Source of the DNA: Vicinamibacteria bacterium
Lineage (GTDB): Bacteria > Acidobacteriota > Vicinamibacteria > Vicinamibacterales > UBA8438
Direction: 5' to 3'
Length of the DNA: 64,000 nucleotides
Assembly (NCBI GenBank): GCA_022820825.1
Contig: JAJEEU010000028.1
Location: 1 to 64,000 of the forward strand
Below, one piece after another: positions 17,272 to 26,252 of this stretch. A program made the translations under genes and the position numbers. The notes beneath the pieces are model-generated. The model was not told where the DNA came from, made no database searches, and was given only the letters and a program-made list of their open reading frames with translations. Each line of letters begins with the position of its first letter. Position 1 is the stretch's first letter.

Positions 17272-19002
17272 TTATGGCAGGGCGAACACCCACAGCACGC
17301 CGCCCTGCGGGAGGAGCGTCGTCGTGCCGCGGCTGCGGTCGAGCGCGTTCTGCATGCGCGCGGCGTCGAGTCCCCAGCCGGCCTGCACGGCAATGTACTG
17401 CACGCCGTCGACCATGTAGGAAGTCGGCACGCCGATCACGCCGGTGTTGGTGCGCTGCTCCCAGAGCGTCTCGCCCGTGCGGCCGTCGAAGGCGCGGAAG
17501 TAGCGGTCGTTGGTGCCTCCGGCAAACACGAGCCCCCCGGCGGTGGTGAGGACAGGGCCCCAGTTGTGCGACTCGAACTCGCGGGTCCACACCTCCTCGC
17601 CGGTGTCCAGGTTCCAGGCCTGCAGCTCGCCGATGTGCTCCGCGCCCTCGCGCACGTACATCTGCGACGAGCCGCCGGTGAACACCTTGCCCGGGCTGTA
17701 TTCCACCTCGCGCGTGTTCATGAAGGCGCACAGGTTGTCGTTGGCGGAGAAGTACAGCAGGCCGGTGACGGGATTGAACGCGGCCGGCGGCCAGTTCTTG
17801 CCGCCCCAGATCGAGGGGCAGAAATCCAGGCGCGTGCCGGTCCGCGGCTTGCGGTTGGGGTCGTACTGCGGGCGCCCCGTCTCGGGATCGATGCTCGTGA
17901 ACACGTTCTGGTGGACGTACGCCGTGGCGTCGATGAAGCCGATGCGGTCCGCCTCCCGCTCCAGCAGCCAGAGATAGCCGTTGCGTCCGGGGTGCACGAG
18001 CCCGCTCACCGTGCGTCCGCCGCGGTCAATGTCGACAAGCAGCGGCGCCGCCACCTCGTCCCAGTCCCACGAGCCGTTCCAGTGGTACTGGTGGTAGCCC
18101 TTGAGCTCCCCGGTGTCCGCGTCGAGCGCGATGACCGAGTTGGCGTACAGGTTGTCGCCCGGCCGCTGGTCCCCCAGCCACGGACCGGCGTTCCCGGTGC
18201 CCCAGTACGTCAGGTTCAGCTCGGGGTCGTAGGTGCCGGTCACCCACACCGGCGTCGCCCCGGTCCGCCAGGTATCGCCCGGCCAGGTCTCGTTGCCCGG
18301 CTCGCCCGGCGCAGGCACCGTATGCGTCCGCCACACTTCCGCGCCGGTCTCGGCGTCGAACGCCGCGACGAAGCCGCGGATGCCCAGCTCGCCGCCCGAC
18401 ACGCCGACCAGCACCTTGCCGTTGACCGTGAGCGGCGCCATGGTCATGTAGTAGCCGATCCGCCAATCCCCTGCCTCCGACTCCCACACCACGCGGCCGG
18501 TCTCGGCGTCGAGCGCGACGACGAACGAATCGACCGTCGCCATGTACACCTTGTCGCCGTACAGCGCCACCCCCCGGTTGGTGGGGTGAATCTGCAACAG
18601 GTCCTCCGGCAGGACCCGCACGTAGCGCCACTTCATGTCGCCCGTGCGGGCGTCCAGGGCCAGCAGGTTGTTCTGCGGCGTGGTGATGAACATCGCGCCG
18701 TCGTTGACGATCGGCGGCGATTCGTGCCCTTCGGTCAGACCGGTCGCGAACGCCCAGACCGGACGGAGATCGGCGACGTTCGCGGTGGTGATCTGATCGA
18801 GCGGGCTGTAGCCCCACCCGTTGTAGGTGCGGCGGTACATCAGCCAGTCGCCGGGCGGCGGATCCCGCAGCTCGGCGTCGGTGACCGGCTGATACGCCGG
18901 GCCCTGCTGCGCCGCGGCGGGCGGCACGGCCAGGGCGAGGAAAATGAACGCCGCGCAGGCGGAGGCAGCGCGGGAGAACGTCATGGGCTTCCGTCTATGC
19001 AT
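17272..19002 (-). CDS. Secreted PQQ-dependent (quinoprotein) dehydrogenase
   Basis: This 576-residue protein has a signal peptide ending PPAAAQ and an eight-bladed PQQ propeller with W-motif repeats (ALDAETGRVVWESEAGDW, ALDADTGELKGY). The RPGDNLY stretch contains the Asp usually acting as catalytic base in alcohol/glucose quinoproteins, and WDWDEVAAPLL matches the family WDxD motif. There is no heme-c domain, so electrons must leave through a separate carrier or quinone. The ATG at 19002 gives a basic n-region (MHRRKPM) and overlaps the preceding gene by eight bases; an ATG at 18984 is also possible. The substrate is not predictable. Confidence 0.8.
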   Translation of the reverse strand: MHRRKPMTFSRAASACAAFIFLALAVPPAAAQQGPAYQPVTDAELRDPPPGDWLMYRRTYNGWGYSPLDQITTANVADLRPVWAFATGLTEGHESPPIVNDGAMFITTPQNNLLALDARTGDMKWRYVRVLPEDLLQIHPTNRGVALYGDKVYMATVDSFVVALDAETGRVVWESEAGDWRIGYYMTMAPLTVNGKVLVGVSGGELGIRGFVAAFDAETGAEVWRTHTVPAPGEPGNETWPGDTWRTGATPVWVTGTYDPELNLTYWGTGNAGPWLGDQRPGDNLYANSVIALDADTGELKGYHQYHWNGSWDWDEVAAPLLVDIDRGGRTVSGLVHPGRNGYLWLLEREADRIGFIDATAYVHQNVFTSIDPETGRPQYDPNRKPRTGTRLDFCPSIWGGKNWPPAAFNPVTGLLYFSANDNLCAFMNTREVEYSPGKVFTGGSSQMYVREGAEHIGELQAWNLDTGEEVWTREFESHNWGPVLTTAGGLVFAGGTNDRYFRAFDGRTGETLWEQRTNTGVIGVPTSYMVDGVQYIAVQAGWGLDAARMQNALDRSRGTTTLLPQGGVLWVFALP

Positions 19003-19978
19003 CTCTACTCCAGACTGCGTGATACAGGCGGCCGTCGACCGCGCCGGCCAGCACGTCGCAAACCCCTTCGCCGGCGCTGCACGCGCTGACGTACCCCGAC
19101 AGCGGCACTGCCTGACCGGCCGACACGGGCAGGCCAAGCGATTCGAAGCTGCTCCAGTCGGCGCCGTCCCAACAGGCGTGGACCAGGTCGCCGAAAGACC
19201 CGCGCGCGAACACGTCGAGGCGCGCCGGACCCCAACTGCACGCCGCGGGCGGACCCGTCAGCGGCGCGGGCGCCAGCACCGCCGGATACGACGGATCCGG
19301 AACCTGCGGCGAGCCGAGCGACGCGTAGCGGCTCCAGGCGGCGCCGTCCCACCACTTGAGCAGCAGGTCGCCCGCGCTGCCGCGCCGGAACACGGCGATG
19401 CTGGACGGACCGCAACCGCAGGCGGCGACGGCCTCCAGCGGCGACGCGCCGTCCGGCGCGCCCAGTGCATCGAACGGCGCCCACTCGCCGCCGCTGCGCA
19501 CCGCGTGCAACAGCTCGCCCGACTGCCCCACGGCAAATATGTCGAGCCGACCGCCTCCCCCGCGGCAGACGGCCGGCGGACTTGCGATGCCGACCGGGAT
19601 GGCGCGGCCGCCCGACACCGCGGCAGGCGCACCCAGACACTCGAACCGGGGCCGACCGCCGCCGAGCTGCCGCATGTGCAGGAGATCTCCGTCCGGGCTG
19701 CGCGCGACCACCTCGATGGACTCGGCGCCGCTGCCGCCGGAACCTCCGCCGCAGGCCGCAAGCTGCCAGTCGACCGGCACGTCCATGCCGCCGCCGGCGC
19801 TGCGGGCCGTCGGGACGCCGAGCAAACGGGCGTTGCCCCAGCCGCCGTCCGGCGACCGCTCGCGGCGCACCAGCTCGCCGGCGGCGGTCCTGGCGAGCAG
19901 CACGACGCGGTCCGGCGCGGGCGAAACCGCCACCGGACAGAACAGGCCGGCGCCGATGGCCGACCACTCCGCGGGCAT
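18995..19978 (-). CDS. PLL/fucolectin-like beta-propeller protein (DUF346-type repeats)
   Basis: This 327-residue protein is built from about six repeats of some 50 residues with the pattern W-x-x-(F/Y)-x-x-LG-x-P followed by RLDVFARGSFGDLVHACWDG. Examples are GAAWSRYASLGSPQ, GADWSSFESLGLP and GGEWAPFDALGAP. This is the repeat seen in PLL-type sugar-binding propellers. No signal peptide is visible. It lies inside an operon between an amidohydrolase (20 bases upstream) and a PQQ dehydrogenase (8-base overlap), an unusual place for a lectin. Sugar binding is inferred and not shown. Confidence 0.65.
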   Translation of the reverse strand: MPAEWSAIGAGLFCPVAVSPAPDRVVLLARTAAGELVRRERSPDGGWGNARLLGVPTARSAGGGMDVPVDWQLAACGGGSGGSGAESIEVVARSPDGDLLHMRQLGGGRPRFECLGAPAAVSGGRAIPVGIASPPAVCRGGGGRLDIFAVGQSGELLHAVRSGGEWAPFDALGAPDGASPLEAVAACGCGPSSIAVFRRGSAGDLLLKWWDGAAWSRYASLGSPQVPDPSYPAVLAPAPLTGPPAACSWGPARLDVFARGSFGDLVHACWDGADWSSFESLGLPVSAGQAVPLSGYVSACSAGEGVCDVLAGAVDGRLYHAVWSRDA

Positions 19979-19998
19979 GACTACTCCGCGCGGACCGG

Positions 19999-21780
19999 CT
20001 ACACCTTCGTGCGAATCCAGCCGTAGCGGGTATGCCCCGGCACGGGACCGAGCTCCGCGTACTTGTCCTTGAGCTTCGACATGTTGTCCGCGGTATAGCC
20101 CGGGAACTCCATGATCGTCTTCAACTCATCGGAAATCCGGTCCTCGTAGTCCGCCGGCACCGGCCGGTAGATGCGGTCCTTCTCGGCGCCCTCGACCGGC
20201 TCGATGCCGTACAACTGTGCCGAATTCAGCCCCAGGATCTTGCGCTTCGCCGTATCGGTCAGCTCCGGATAGCCGAACTCCTCGCGCAACTGCTCGGGAA
20301 TCTGGAAGCGCCAGAGCGCGTCGATCTGCCACTGCGGCGAGCCGTACCAGACGCAGTCGGAGCCGAACACGATGCGGTCCTCGCCCAGGTAGCGCATGAG
20401 CTGCCCCATGATGTGGGCCGCCACCGTCGGGAACGTCACGATGGACGAGGCCCACGTGGTGCCGATCTCGGCGATGCAGTTCGAGTACGGCGCCACGAGC
20501 TGCGCGTACTCGGTGGTCCACTTGATGTCGGGCACCCCGTCGCGCAGCGTGCGCGAGCGGATGGTCTGCAGCGAGTCCGCGTGCCACGTGGTCTGCTGGA
20601 TGCAGGCGTGGTACGTGACGAACTTGAGGCCCGGCCAGTCCTGCGCCGCCTTCGGCAGATCGGCCGGATGGCCCAGCACGGGGTCGGGCGGTCCGGGCGC
20701 CAGCCCCTTGTGGACGCAGATGTTGTTGAAGCCGGGATACTCGTCCCGGATGCGGTTGTAGACGTTCTGGATCAGCTCGAACGTCGGATACGCGACGTCC
20801 TCGTCGTCGTGCCGCCAGCGCCGCATCAGGCTGTTCGGATCCTCGTCGACCTTGGCGGCGTTCGAGATGTTGTAGCCCTTCCAGGAATCGGGCCGGTTCT
20901 CGTCGATCTGCTGCTGGATCCACTCCAGGTTGCCGCGCCCGGTGTAGAGCATCCCGTGGCACATCATCCGGCGCGAGCCCGAGATCTCGTTGACGAAGTC
21001 GCGCGCCGCGGCGGTCTGCGCGGCCGTGATGGTCTCGGCAGCCTCCGCCTCCCGGTAGTTGCGCGGCGGACGGTTCTCGACGTTGGGGTCGCCCCGCTGC
21101 CCCACGGGCGTCGCCGAGAACGCGGTGACGTTGCTCAGCAGCCCGATCGTCACCTGGCTGTCGAGGTACACGTCCTTGATGAACTGCACGAGCTGGAAGT
21201 TGGAGGGGCTCATGGGCAATCCGACGAGGTCGGGATTCCAGACCCGCCACGCCTCGCCGCCCTCGTCCACGCCGCGATCGGCGCTGGGAGCGTATCGCTC
21301 GCCCGCGGTCGGCCCCTGCGCGGCCGCTCGCAGCGAATGCCCGCTCGCGGTGTTCGTGCCGCGCACGAGATGGAGCTGGTCGTCGAAGACGAACAGGTCG
21401 CGCGGCGCGCCCGCCTGGGCGTAGGCCGCCGGCTCGAACATCTCGATCGGATCGACGTCGAAGAAACGGCCGAACACCTCGTTCATGGCGATCAGCGCGG
21501 CCGCCGTGCCGCCTGTGGACGCCAGGAACTGCCGGCGGCCGATGCCCAGCTTGCGGCTGGCCGTCTCGGCGAGCTCCACGATGCGCGCCTCGACGCGCTT
21601 CTGGTCGTCCGTCTGCGGCACCGGCATGTACTCGCCGTTGGAGATCATGCGCGTCGGTATCGGCGAGCGCAGCGGCTCGGATTCGTCGGCGCGCTCCAGC
21701 TTGGCGATCTGCCCCTCGTCGAGCAGACCGTGGTCGTCCTCCCAGAACTTGCCCGCTTCATCCCACTTGTCAATCGCCAT
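19999..21780 (-). CDS. Amidohydrolase-2 family protein with internal Tat motif
   Basis: This 593-residue protein has a TIM-barrel amidohydrolase core. Metal-site-like features are FDDQLH (132-137), the later YHACIQQ, and FGSDCVWYG containing the conserved catalytic Asp. The usual HxH of the first motif reads QxH here, so metal binding may differ. A twin-arginine motif GRRQFLAS (81-88) followed by a hydrophobic stretch and an AYAQA cleavage-like site suggests Tat export, but with an unusually long 80-residue n-region. GGGAGGAAACC precedes the ATG at 21780, supporting the long start. It sits between a PQQ dehydrogenase (upstream) and the propeller gene (downstream). Confidence 0.72.
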   Translation of the reverse strand: MAIDKWDEAGKFWEDDHGLLDEGQIAKLERADESEPLRSPIPTRMISNGEYMPVPQTDDQKRVEARIVELAETASRKLGIGRRQFLASTGGTAAALIAMNEVFGRFFDVDPIEMFEPAAYAQAGAPRDLFVFDDQLHLVRGTNTASGHSLRAAAQGPTAGERYAPSADRGVDEGGEAWRVWNPDLVGLPMSPSNFQLVQFIKDVYLDSQVTIGLLSNVTAFSATPVGQRGDPNVENRPPRNYREAEAAETITAAQTAAARDFVNEISGSRRMMCHGMLYTGRGNLEWIQQQIDENRPDSWKGYNISNAAKVDEDPNSLMRRWRHDDEDVAYPTFELIQNVYNRIRDEYPGFNNICVHKGLAPGPPDPVLGHPADLPKAAQDWPGLKFVTYHACIQQTTWHADSLQTIRSRTLRDGVPDIKWTTEYAQLVAPYSNCIAEIGTTWASSIVTFPTVAAHIMGQLMRYLGEDRIVFGSDCVWYGSPQWQIDALWRFQIPEQLREEFGYPELTDTAKRKILGLNSAQLYGIEPVEGAEKDRIYRPVPADYEDRISDELKTIMEFPGYTADNMSKLKDKYAELGPVPGHTRYGWIRTKV

Positions 21781-21836
21781 CGGTTTCCTCCCGACTCCGC
21801 TTCTTCGACGGCCGCCGCCGAACCTGAACAGCGCTG

Positions 21837-23780
21837 CTACGGCAGCGCCAGTGCAATCAGCTCACCCGGGTGTTCGTGCCACCCGACCGCCACCACCACG
21901 TACTGCCGACCGTCAAGCATATACGTCATCGGCGCGCCGGTGGTGCCGCCCGGCAACTCCATTTGCCATATGACCTCCCCGGTCTGCTTGTCGTACGCCC
22001 GGAACATCTTGCCGCCGCCGAACTTGGGCAGCAACGGCACGCCCGCGGTCCCGCCCTCGCCCAGAAAGACCATGGACCCTGTGACGAGCGGCGCGGCGCG
22101 GCCCGGCTGTCCGAGCGGCGGCAGGTCAAGGTGCGCGATCGCCGGATGATCCCGCGGACCGTCTCCGTTCGGCGCGGTCCACAGGATGTCTCCCGCGTTG
22201 AGGTCGATTGCCGTCAGCCGCCCGTAGGGAGGCTTGAAGATCGGCAATCCGCGCGGACCCTCCAGGTGATCTCCGAAATAGGCGGTGCCGCGCCGGCTGT
22301 CCCATACACCCGGCTCCGCCTCCACCATCTCGATGACGATTGGCGAGTGGTTCGACGGTACGTACAGCACGCCGGTTTCCGGATCCACGCCCGCCCCCGT
22401 GAAGGTGGTGCCGACGGTGCCGGGCATCTGAATCGTCCCGCGCGTGCCGTCCGGCGCCGGACCCGCGGCCGACAGCGGCGTGAAGAGCGGCCCGTACCGG
22501 TAGCGGCTGATGATCTCGATCGCCTCCCGCCGCAGCTCGGGCGTGAAGTCGATCAGGTCGTCGATCGTTACGCCCTGCTGCTCGTAGGCCGGCGGCCGGG
22601 TCGGAAACGGCTGCGTCGGGGCATACCACTCGCCGGGAATGTCGCCGGCCGGAACCTGCCGCTCCTCTATCGGCCATACCGGCTCGCCCGTGACGCGGTC
22701 GAACACCCAGACGAAACCGACCTTCGACACCTGGGCCGCCGCCTTGATCGCCCGCCCTTCGACCGTGATGTCGACGAGGGCCGGCGCGGCGGGCAGGTCG
22801 TAGTCCCACATGTCGTGGTGGACCGTCTGGAAGTGCCAGACGCGCTCGCCGGTGGCGGCGTCCAGGCACAGCAGGGTGTTGGCGAACAGGTTGTCGCCCG
22901 GACGGGACCCGCCGTAGGAGTAGCCGGTCGATTGCTTGAGCGGCAGGTAGACGTAGCCCAGCTCGTCGTCGGCGCTGAGGGTCGACCAGGCATTGGTGAA
23001 CCCCGCTATTCCCCACGAGTCGTTCAGCCAGGTATGGGTGCCGAACTCACCCGCCCTGGGCGGCGTGTGGAACGTCCAGAGCAGCTCTCCGGTGCGCACG
23101 TCGTAGCCACGGATGTCGCCGGGCGGCTGCCGGCCGCGGGCATTCCGGGCGGTGGAGCCGACCACGATGACTTCGCCCACCACGAGCGGCGGCGACCGCC
23201 AGGTATAGGACTGGACGACGAAATCCTCGTACTGCCGGAGATCGACCTGGCCGGCGTCGCCGAAACCGGCGAAGCGCTTCCCGTTCGAGGGATCGAGCGC
23301 CACGAGATGGTGGCCCGACACGGCGATGATGCGCGCCTCGCCGCCGTCGCTCCAGTACGCCACCCCGCGGCTTGCCGCGCCCCGCCCCGGCTCCTCGCCG
23401 TCGACACGCGGCGGGACATCGAACCAGAGCACCTCGCCGGTCGCAGCGTCCAGCGCCGCCACGGTGCCGTAGCCCGTGCTCATGAAGAGACGCCCGTCGA
23501 CCATCAGCGGCGTGTTCTGGTAGTTGAACGGCACCGGCGCGTCGGCGCGTCCCTGACGCACTTCGACGGGCGTAGCGGACTGCCGCCACACTATCCGCAG
23601 ATCGCCGACCGAGTCCCGGTCGATCTGGTCGAGCGAGGAATACTTGAGGCTCGCGTTCGTGCCGCCGTAGGCGCGCCATTCGTCGCCGGCAAGGGCAGGC
23701 GACGGCGGCGTGGCGGCCAGCAGCACGGCCAGCCCCGCCGCGCGGCGCAACCGGACCCACGCGCTGGAATCTCTCGGCAT
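21837..23780 (-). CDS. Secreted PQQ-dependent dehydrogenase, glucose/quinate type
   Basis: This 647-residue protein has a signal peptide (about 1-31, ending PALAG) and a full PQQ propeller beginning WRAYGGTNASLKYSSLDQI. GGSRPGDNLFANTLL carries the putative catalytic Asp, HHDMWDYDLPAAPAL is the family WDYD motif, and the C-terminus is MTYMLDGRQYVVVAVG. It resembles the soluble part of membrane glucose dehydrogenases but lacks their N-terminal membrane helices and any heme motif. It is the first gene of a minus-strand set of four (with 19999, 18995 and 17272). No PQQ biosynthesis genes are in the window. Confidence 0.8.
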   Translation of the reverse strand: MPRDSSAWVRLRRAAGLAVLLAATPPSPALAGDEWRAYGGTNASLKYSSLDQIDRDSVGDLRIVWRQSATPVEVRQGRADAPVPFNYQNTPLMVDGRLFMSTGYGTVAALDAATGEVLWFDVPPRVDGEEPGRGAASRGVAYWSDGGEARIIAVSGHHLVALDPSNGKRFAGFGDAGQVDLRQYEDFVVQSYTWRSPPLVVGEVIVVGSTARNARGRQPPGDIRGYDVRTGELLWTFHTPPRAGEFGTHTWLNDSWGIAGFTNAWSTLSADDELGYVYLPLKQSTGYSYGGSRPGDNLFANTLLCLDAATGERVWHFQTVHHDMWDYDLPAAPALVDITVEGRAIKAAAQVSKVGFVWVFDRVTGEPVWPIEERQVPAGDIPGEWYAPTQPFPTRPPAYEQQGVTIDDLIDFTPELRREAIEIISRYRYGPLFTPLSAAGPAPDGTRGTIQMPGTVGTTFTGAGVDPETGVLYVPSNHSPIVIEMVEAEPGVWDSRRGTAYFGDHLEGPRGLPIFKPPYGRLTAIDLNAGDILWTAPNGDGPRDHPAIAHLDLPPLGQPGRAAPLVTGSMVFLGEGGTAGVPLLPKFGGGKMFRAYDKQTGEVIWQMELPGGTTGAPMTYMLDGRQYVVVAVGWHEHPGELIALALP

Positions 23781-23841
23781 CCGCGCTCAGACTATCACCC
23801 CGGCGCCGACAGGCTCAATGCGCGCTGCCCGCCGGGGTGCG

Positions 23842-23877
23842 TTGGCTGCTCGGCACTACTTGGCTGCTCCGCACTAC
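23842..23877 (+). repeat. Tandem 18-base repeat, two copies
   Basis: TTGGCTGCTCGGCACTAC (23842-23859) is followed immediately by a second copy with one mismatch (23860-23877). The pair lies in the 147-base divergent space between the PQQ dehydrogenase and the copper-monooxygenase cluster. The second copy overlaps the candidate -35 region. It could be a regulator-binding site or simple tandem duplication. Confidence 0.6.
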
Positions 23878-23890
23878 AAGGTGTTAGAAT
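23860..23890 (+). promoter_or_regulatory. Candidate promoter of the copper-monooxygenase cluster
   Basis: TTGGCT (23860-23865, inside the second tandem repeat) and TAGAAT (23885-23890) are separated by 19 bases. The leader before the ATG at 23928 would be about 30 bases and contains a good GGAGG site. The 19-base spacing is long, so the -35 assignment is tentative. Confidence 0.4.
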
Positions 23891-23927
23891 TCATGGCTGT
23901 ATCCCGTAGTTCGAAGCTGGAGGTGCG

Positions 23928-25346
23928 ATGATGCGGACCGCATTCGTGCGGCGTTGCTTTCCCAACGTGCTGATGCTTGCCGGGCTGGCGGCCCTGTTGC
24001 TGGCGGCGCCGTCCGGCGCGGCGGCCCAGGCTGAACACGACGTGACGTTCACGAAGGACATCGCGCCGATTCTCCAGCGCTCGTGCGAGAGCTGCCACCG
24101 CCCGCGCGGCGGCGCGCCGATGAACCTGATCACGTATCAGGAGGTGCGGCCGTGGGCGCGCGCCATCAAGGCGCGCACCGAGGCGCGCGAGATGCCGCCC
24201 TGGTTCGTCGACAAGAACATCGGCATCCAGCACTTCAAGGACGACCCGTCGCTGTCGCACGACGAGATCGCCCTGATCGGCAAGTGGGTGGACGCCGGCG
24301 CCCCGCGCGGCAACCCGGCCGACCTGCCGCCGCCGCGCGAGTGGTCCGCCGGCCGCTGGACCATCGGCGAGCCCGACCTGGTCATCTCGTCACCGGTCGC
24401 CACGGTCGAGGCGGTGGCCGCGGACTGGTTCGGGGGCATCAACCCGCCGACGCCGACCGGGCTGACCACCGACCGCTTCGTCAAGGCGGTCGAGGTGAAG
24501 GAAGTCCTGCTCGACGAGAACGACCAGGAACTCGATCCCGCGGCGGCCTCGGCGGGCGGCAAGTCCGGCGACCGCGCCGCACTGAACCTGTTCGTCGTCC
24601 ACCACGCGGTGATCACGGCGATGACGCCAAACGCCGAGGCGGACAGCCCGCTCGGCGCAGCGGGCAACTTCAACATCACGCACGAGCTGGGCCAGAACGC
24701 CACCTACTTCCCGGACTGGGTCGGCATCAGGCTGCCGGCCGACTCCGTCCTCACCTACGACCGGATGCACTACCACTCCGTCGGCCAGGAGGTGCGGGTG
24801 CGGGTGGACACCGCGTTCAAGCTGCACCCCGAGGGATTCGAGCCGAAGTACATGCAGGGATTCGGCTCGCAGTCGGGCGCGTTCGACCTGGAGCTGGATA
24901 TCCCGGCCGGGGAGCAGGACATCTTCCGCGACGGATTCCACCGGCTCAGCCGGCCCGCGATCATGATGACGTTCGAGCCGCACCTGCATTCCAGCGGCAA
25001 GCGCATGTGCATCGAGGCGATCTATCCCAACAACGCCCGCGAGATGCTCAACTGCGCCGACTACGACCACAACTGGGTGAAGGTCTACGTCTACGAGGAT
25101 GAAGCCGCGCCGCTGCTGCCGGCCGGCACGGTGCTGCACCTGCTGGCGTGGTACGACAACTCGGAGTCGAATCCGCGTGTGCTCGACCCGCGCAACTGGA
25201 AGGGCTGGGGCAACCGGTCGATAGACGACATGCTGTACCACCTGCCGCGCATGGTCTACCTGACCGAGGAGCAGTTCGAGGAAGAGGTTGCGGCGCGCGG
25301 CGTGCACCAGCAGTTCGCCACGTCGCAGAACCAGAACCAGCAGTAA
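23928..25346 (+). CDS. Secreted heme-c plus type-II copper monooxygenase-like protein (copy 1)
   Basis: This 472-residue protein has a signal peptide (1-34) and an N-terminal heme-c domain, CESCH (C53, C56, H57), with MPPW (89-92) giving a likely axial Met. A PHM-like (Cu2_monooxygenase) module follows, in which candidate copper ligands can be aligned: HH 225-226 and H281 for one copper, and H352-x-H354 and M435 for the other. Known PHM enzymes hydroxylate C-H bonds with O2; here the fused heme could supply electrons in place of ascorbate. GGAGGTGCG precedes the ATG. The next gene starts six bases downstream and encodes an FEGW-family protein. The substrate is unknown. Confidence 0.75.
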   Translation: MMRTAFVRRCFPNVLMLAGLAALLLAAPSGAAAQAEHDVTFTKDIAPILQRSCESCHRPRGGAPMNLITYQEVRPWARAIKARTEAREMPPWFVDKNIGIQHFKDDPSLSHDEIALIGKWVDAGAPRGNPADLPPPREWSAGRWTIGEPDLVISSPVATVEAVAADWFGGINPPTPTGLTTDRFVKAVEVKEVLLDENDQELDPAAASAGGKSGDRAALNLFVVHHAVITAMTPNAEADSPLGAAGNFNITHELGQNATYFPDWVGIRLPADSVLTYDRMHYHSVGQEVRVRVDTAFKLHPEGFEPKYMQGFGSQSGAFDLELDIPAGEQDIFRDGFHRLSRPAIMMTFEPHLHSSGKRMCIEAIYPNNAREMLNCADYDHNWVKVYVYEDEAAPLLPAGTVLHLLAWYDNSESNPRVLDPRNWKGWGNRSIDDMLYHLPRMVYLTEEQFEEEVAARGVHQQFATSQNQNQQ

Positions 25347-25352
25347 CGGGCG

Positions 25353-26252
25353 ATGGCAGGCACAACCACTCGACGGCCGGCGGGAGGCCGGCGCCTGGCG
25401 CCGGCGCTCCTGTGCGTCGCCATCATGGGTCTGGGCGCGCTGGCGGTGGTCAGCGGTCAGACCATCATCTATTCCCGCGGCCAGAACGTTGCGCCCGCCT
25501 TCGAGGGCTGGGAGCAGAACCCCGACGGCAGCTTCAACCTGGTGTTCGGCTACATGAACCGCAACATGGACGAGCATGTCCACGTTCCGGTCGGACCCGA
25601 CAACAAGCTGGAGCCGGGCGACGTCGATCAGGGACAGCCCACGTACTTCCTGCCGCGCCGCAACCGCTACGTTTTCCGCGTGCGGGTGCCCCACGACTTC
25701 GGCGAGAACGAAGTGGTCTGGACGCTGACCTCCAAGGGCAAGACCGAGCAGGCGTACGGCAGCCTCAAGCTCGACTACGTGATCGACGACCTGCTGCGGA
25801 TGAAGGACCTCGGAGGGCTCGGCGTCAAGGATATCGAGCGCCGCAACCAGACGCCCGAGGTGCGCATCGAGGACGCCGCCGCCCGCACGGTGCGCGTCGG
25901 CGAGCCGCTGTCGCTGACCGCCGTGGCGCAGGACGACGGCATCCCCGAACCGAAGCCGGCAGCCTCTCGGGTGCCCATCAACTACAACGCCTGGGGACTC
26001 CGCGTGGCCTGGTTCGTCTACCGCGGTGAGGGCGACAACGTCTCGTTCGAGCCGCAGCAGTTCAAGGTCTACACGGACTACCGGGGCAACTCCCCGTGGT
26101 CGCCCGGCTGGACTCCGCCTCCGGTGCCCGCCGACGGCCGGTACCCCGTGACGGCGACCTTCGCCGAGCCCGGGGATTACACGCTGCGGGTGATGGCGCA
26201 CGACGGCGGCCTCATCGACAACGCCGACGTGAACGTCACCGTCATGGAGTGA
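25353..26252 (+). CDS. Secreted FEGW-family protein of unknown function (copy 1)
   Basis: No named domain is recognised in this 299-residue protein. It has an N-terminal signal or anchor (1-35), then a conserved block: FEGWEQNPDGSFNLVFGY (50-67), HVPVGPDNKLEPG (77-89), QPTYFLPRRNRYVFRVRVP (95-113) and VVWTLTSKGKTEQAYG (121-136). The C-terminal half ends in an Ig-like segment (VTATFAEPGDYTLRVMAHDG). Three further paralogues lie in this window, each beside a heme/copper monooxygenase-like gene, so the two families probably function together in the periplasm. Composition suggests all-beta sandwiches. Confidence 0.6.
   Translation: MAGTTTRRPAGGRRLAPALLCVAIMGLGALAVVSGQTIIYSRGQNVAPAFEGWEQNPDGSFNLVFGYMNRNMDEHVHVPVGPDNKLEPGDVDQGQPTYFLPRRNRYVFRVRVPHDFGENEVVWTLTSKGKTEQAYGSLKLDYVIDDLLRMKDLGGLGVKDIERRNQTPEVRIEDAAARTVRVGEPLSLTAVAQDDGIPEPKPAASRVPINYNAWGLRVAWFVYRGEGDNVSFEPQQFKVYTDYRGNSPWSPGWTPPPVPADGRYPVTATFAEPGDYTLRVMAHDGGLIDNADVNVTVME

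Noticed and set aside
15070-19089. Very long plus-strand open frame across the Mrp and quinoprotein genes
   Set aside because: The translation is repetitive Arg/His/Gln/Gly-rich shadow sequence opposite mrpAB and a PQQ dehydrogenase.
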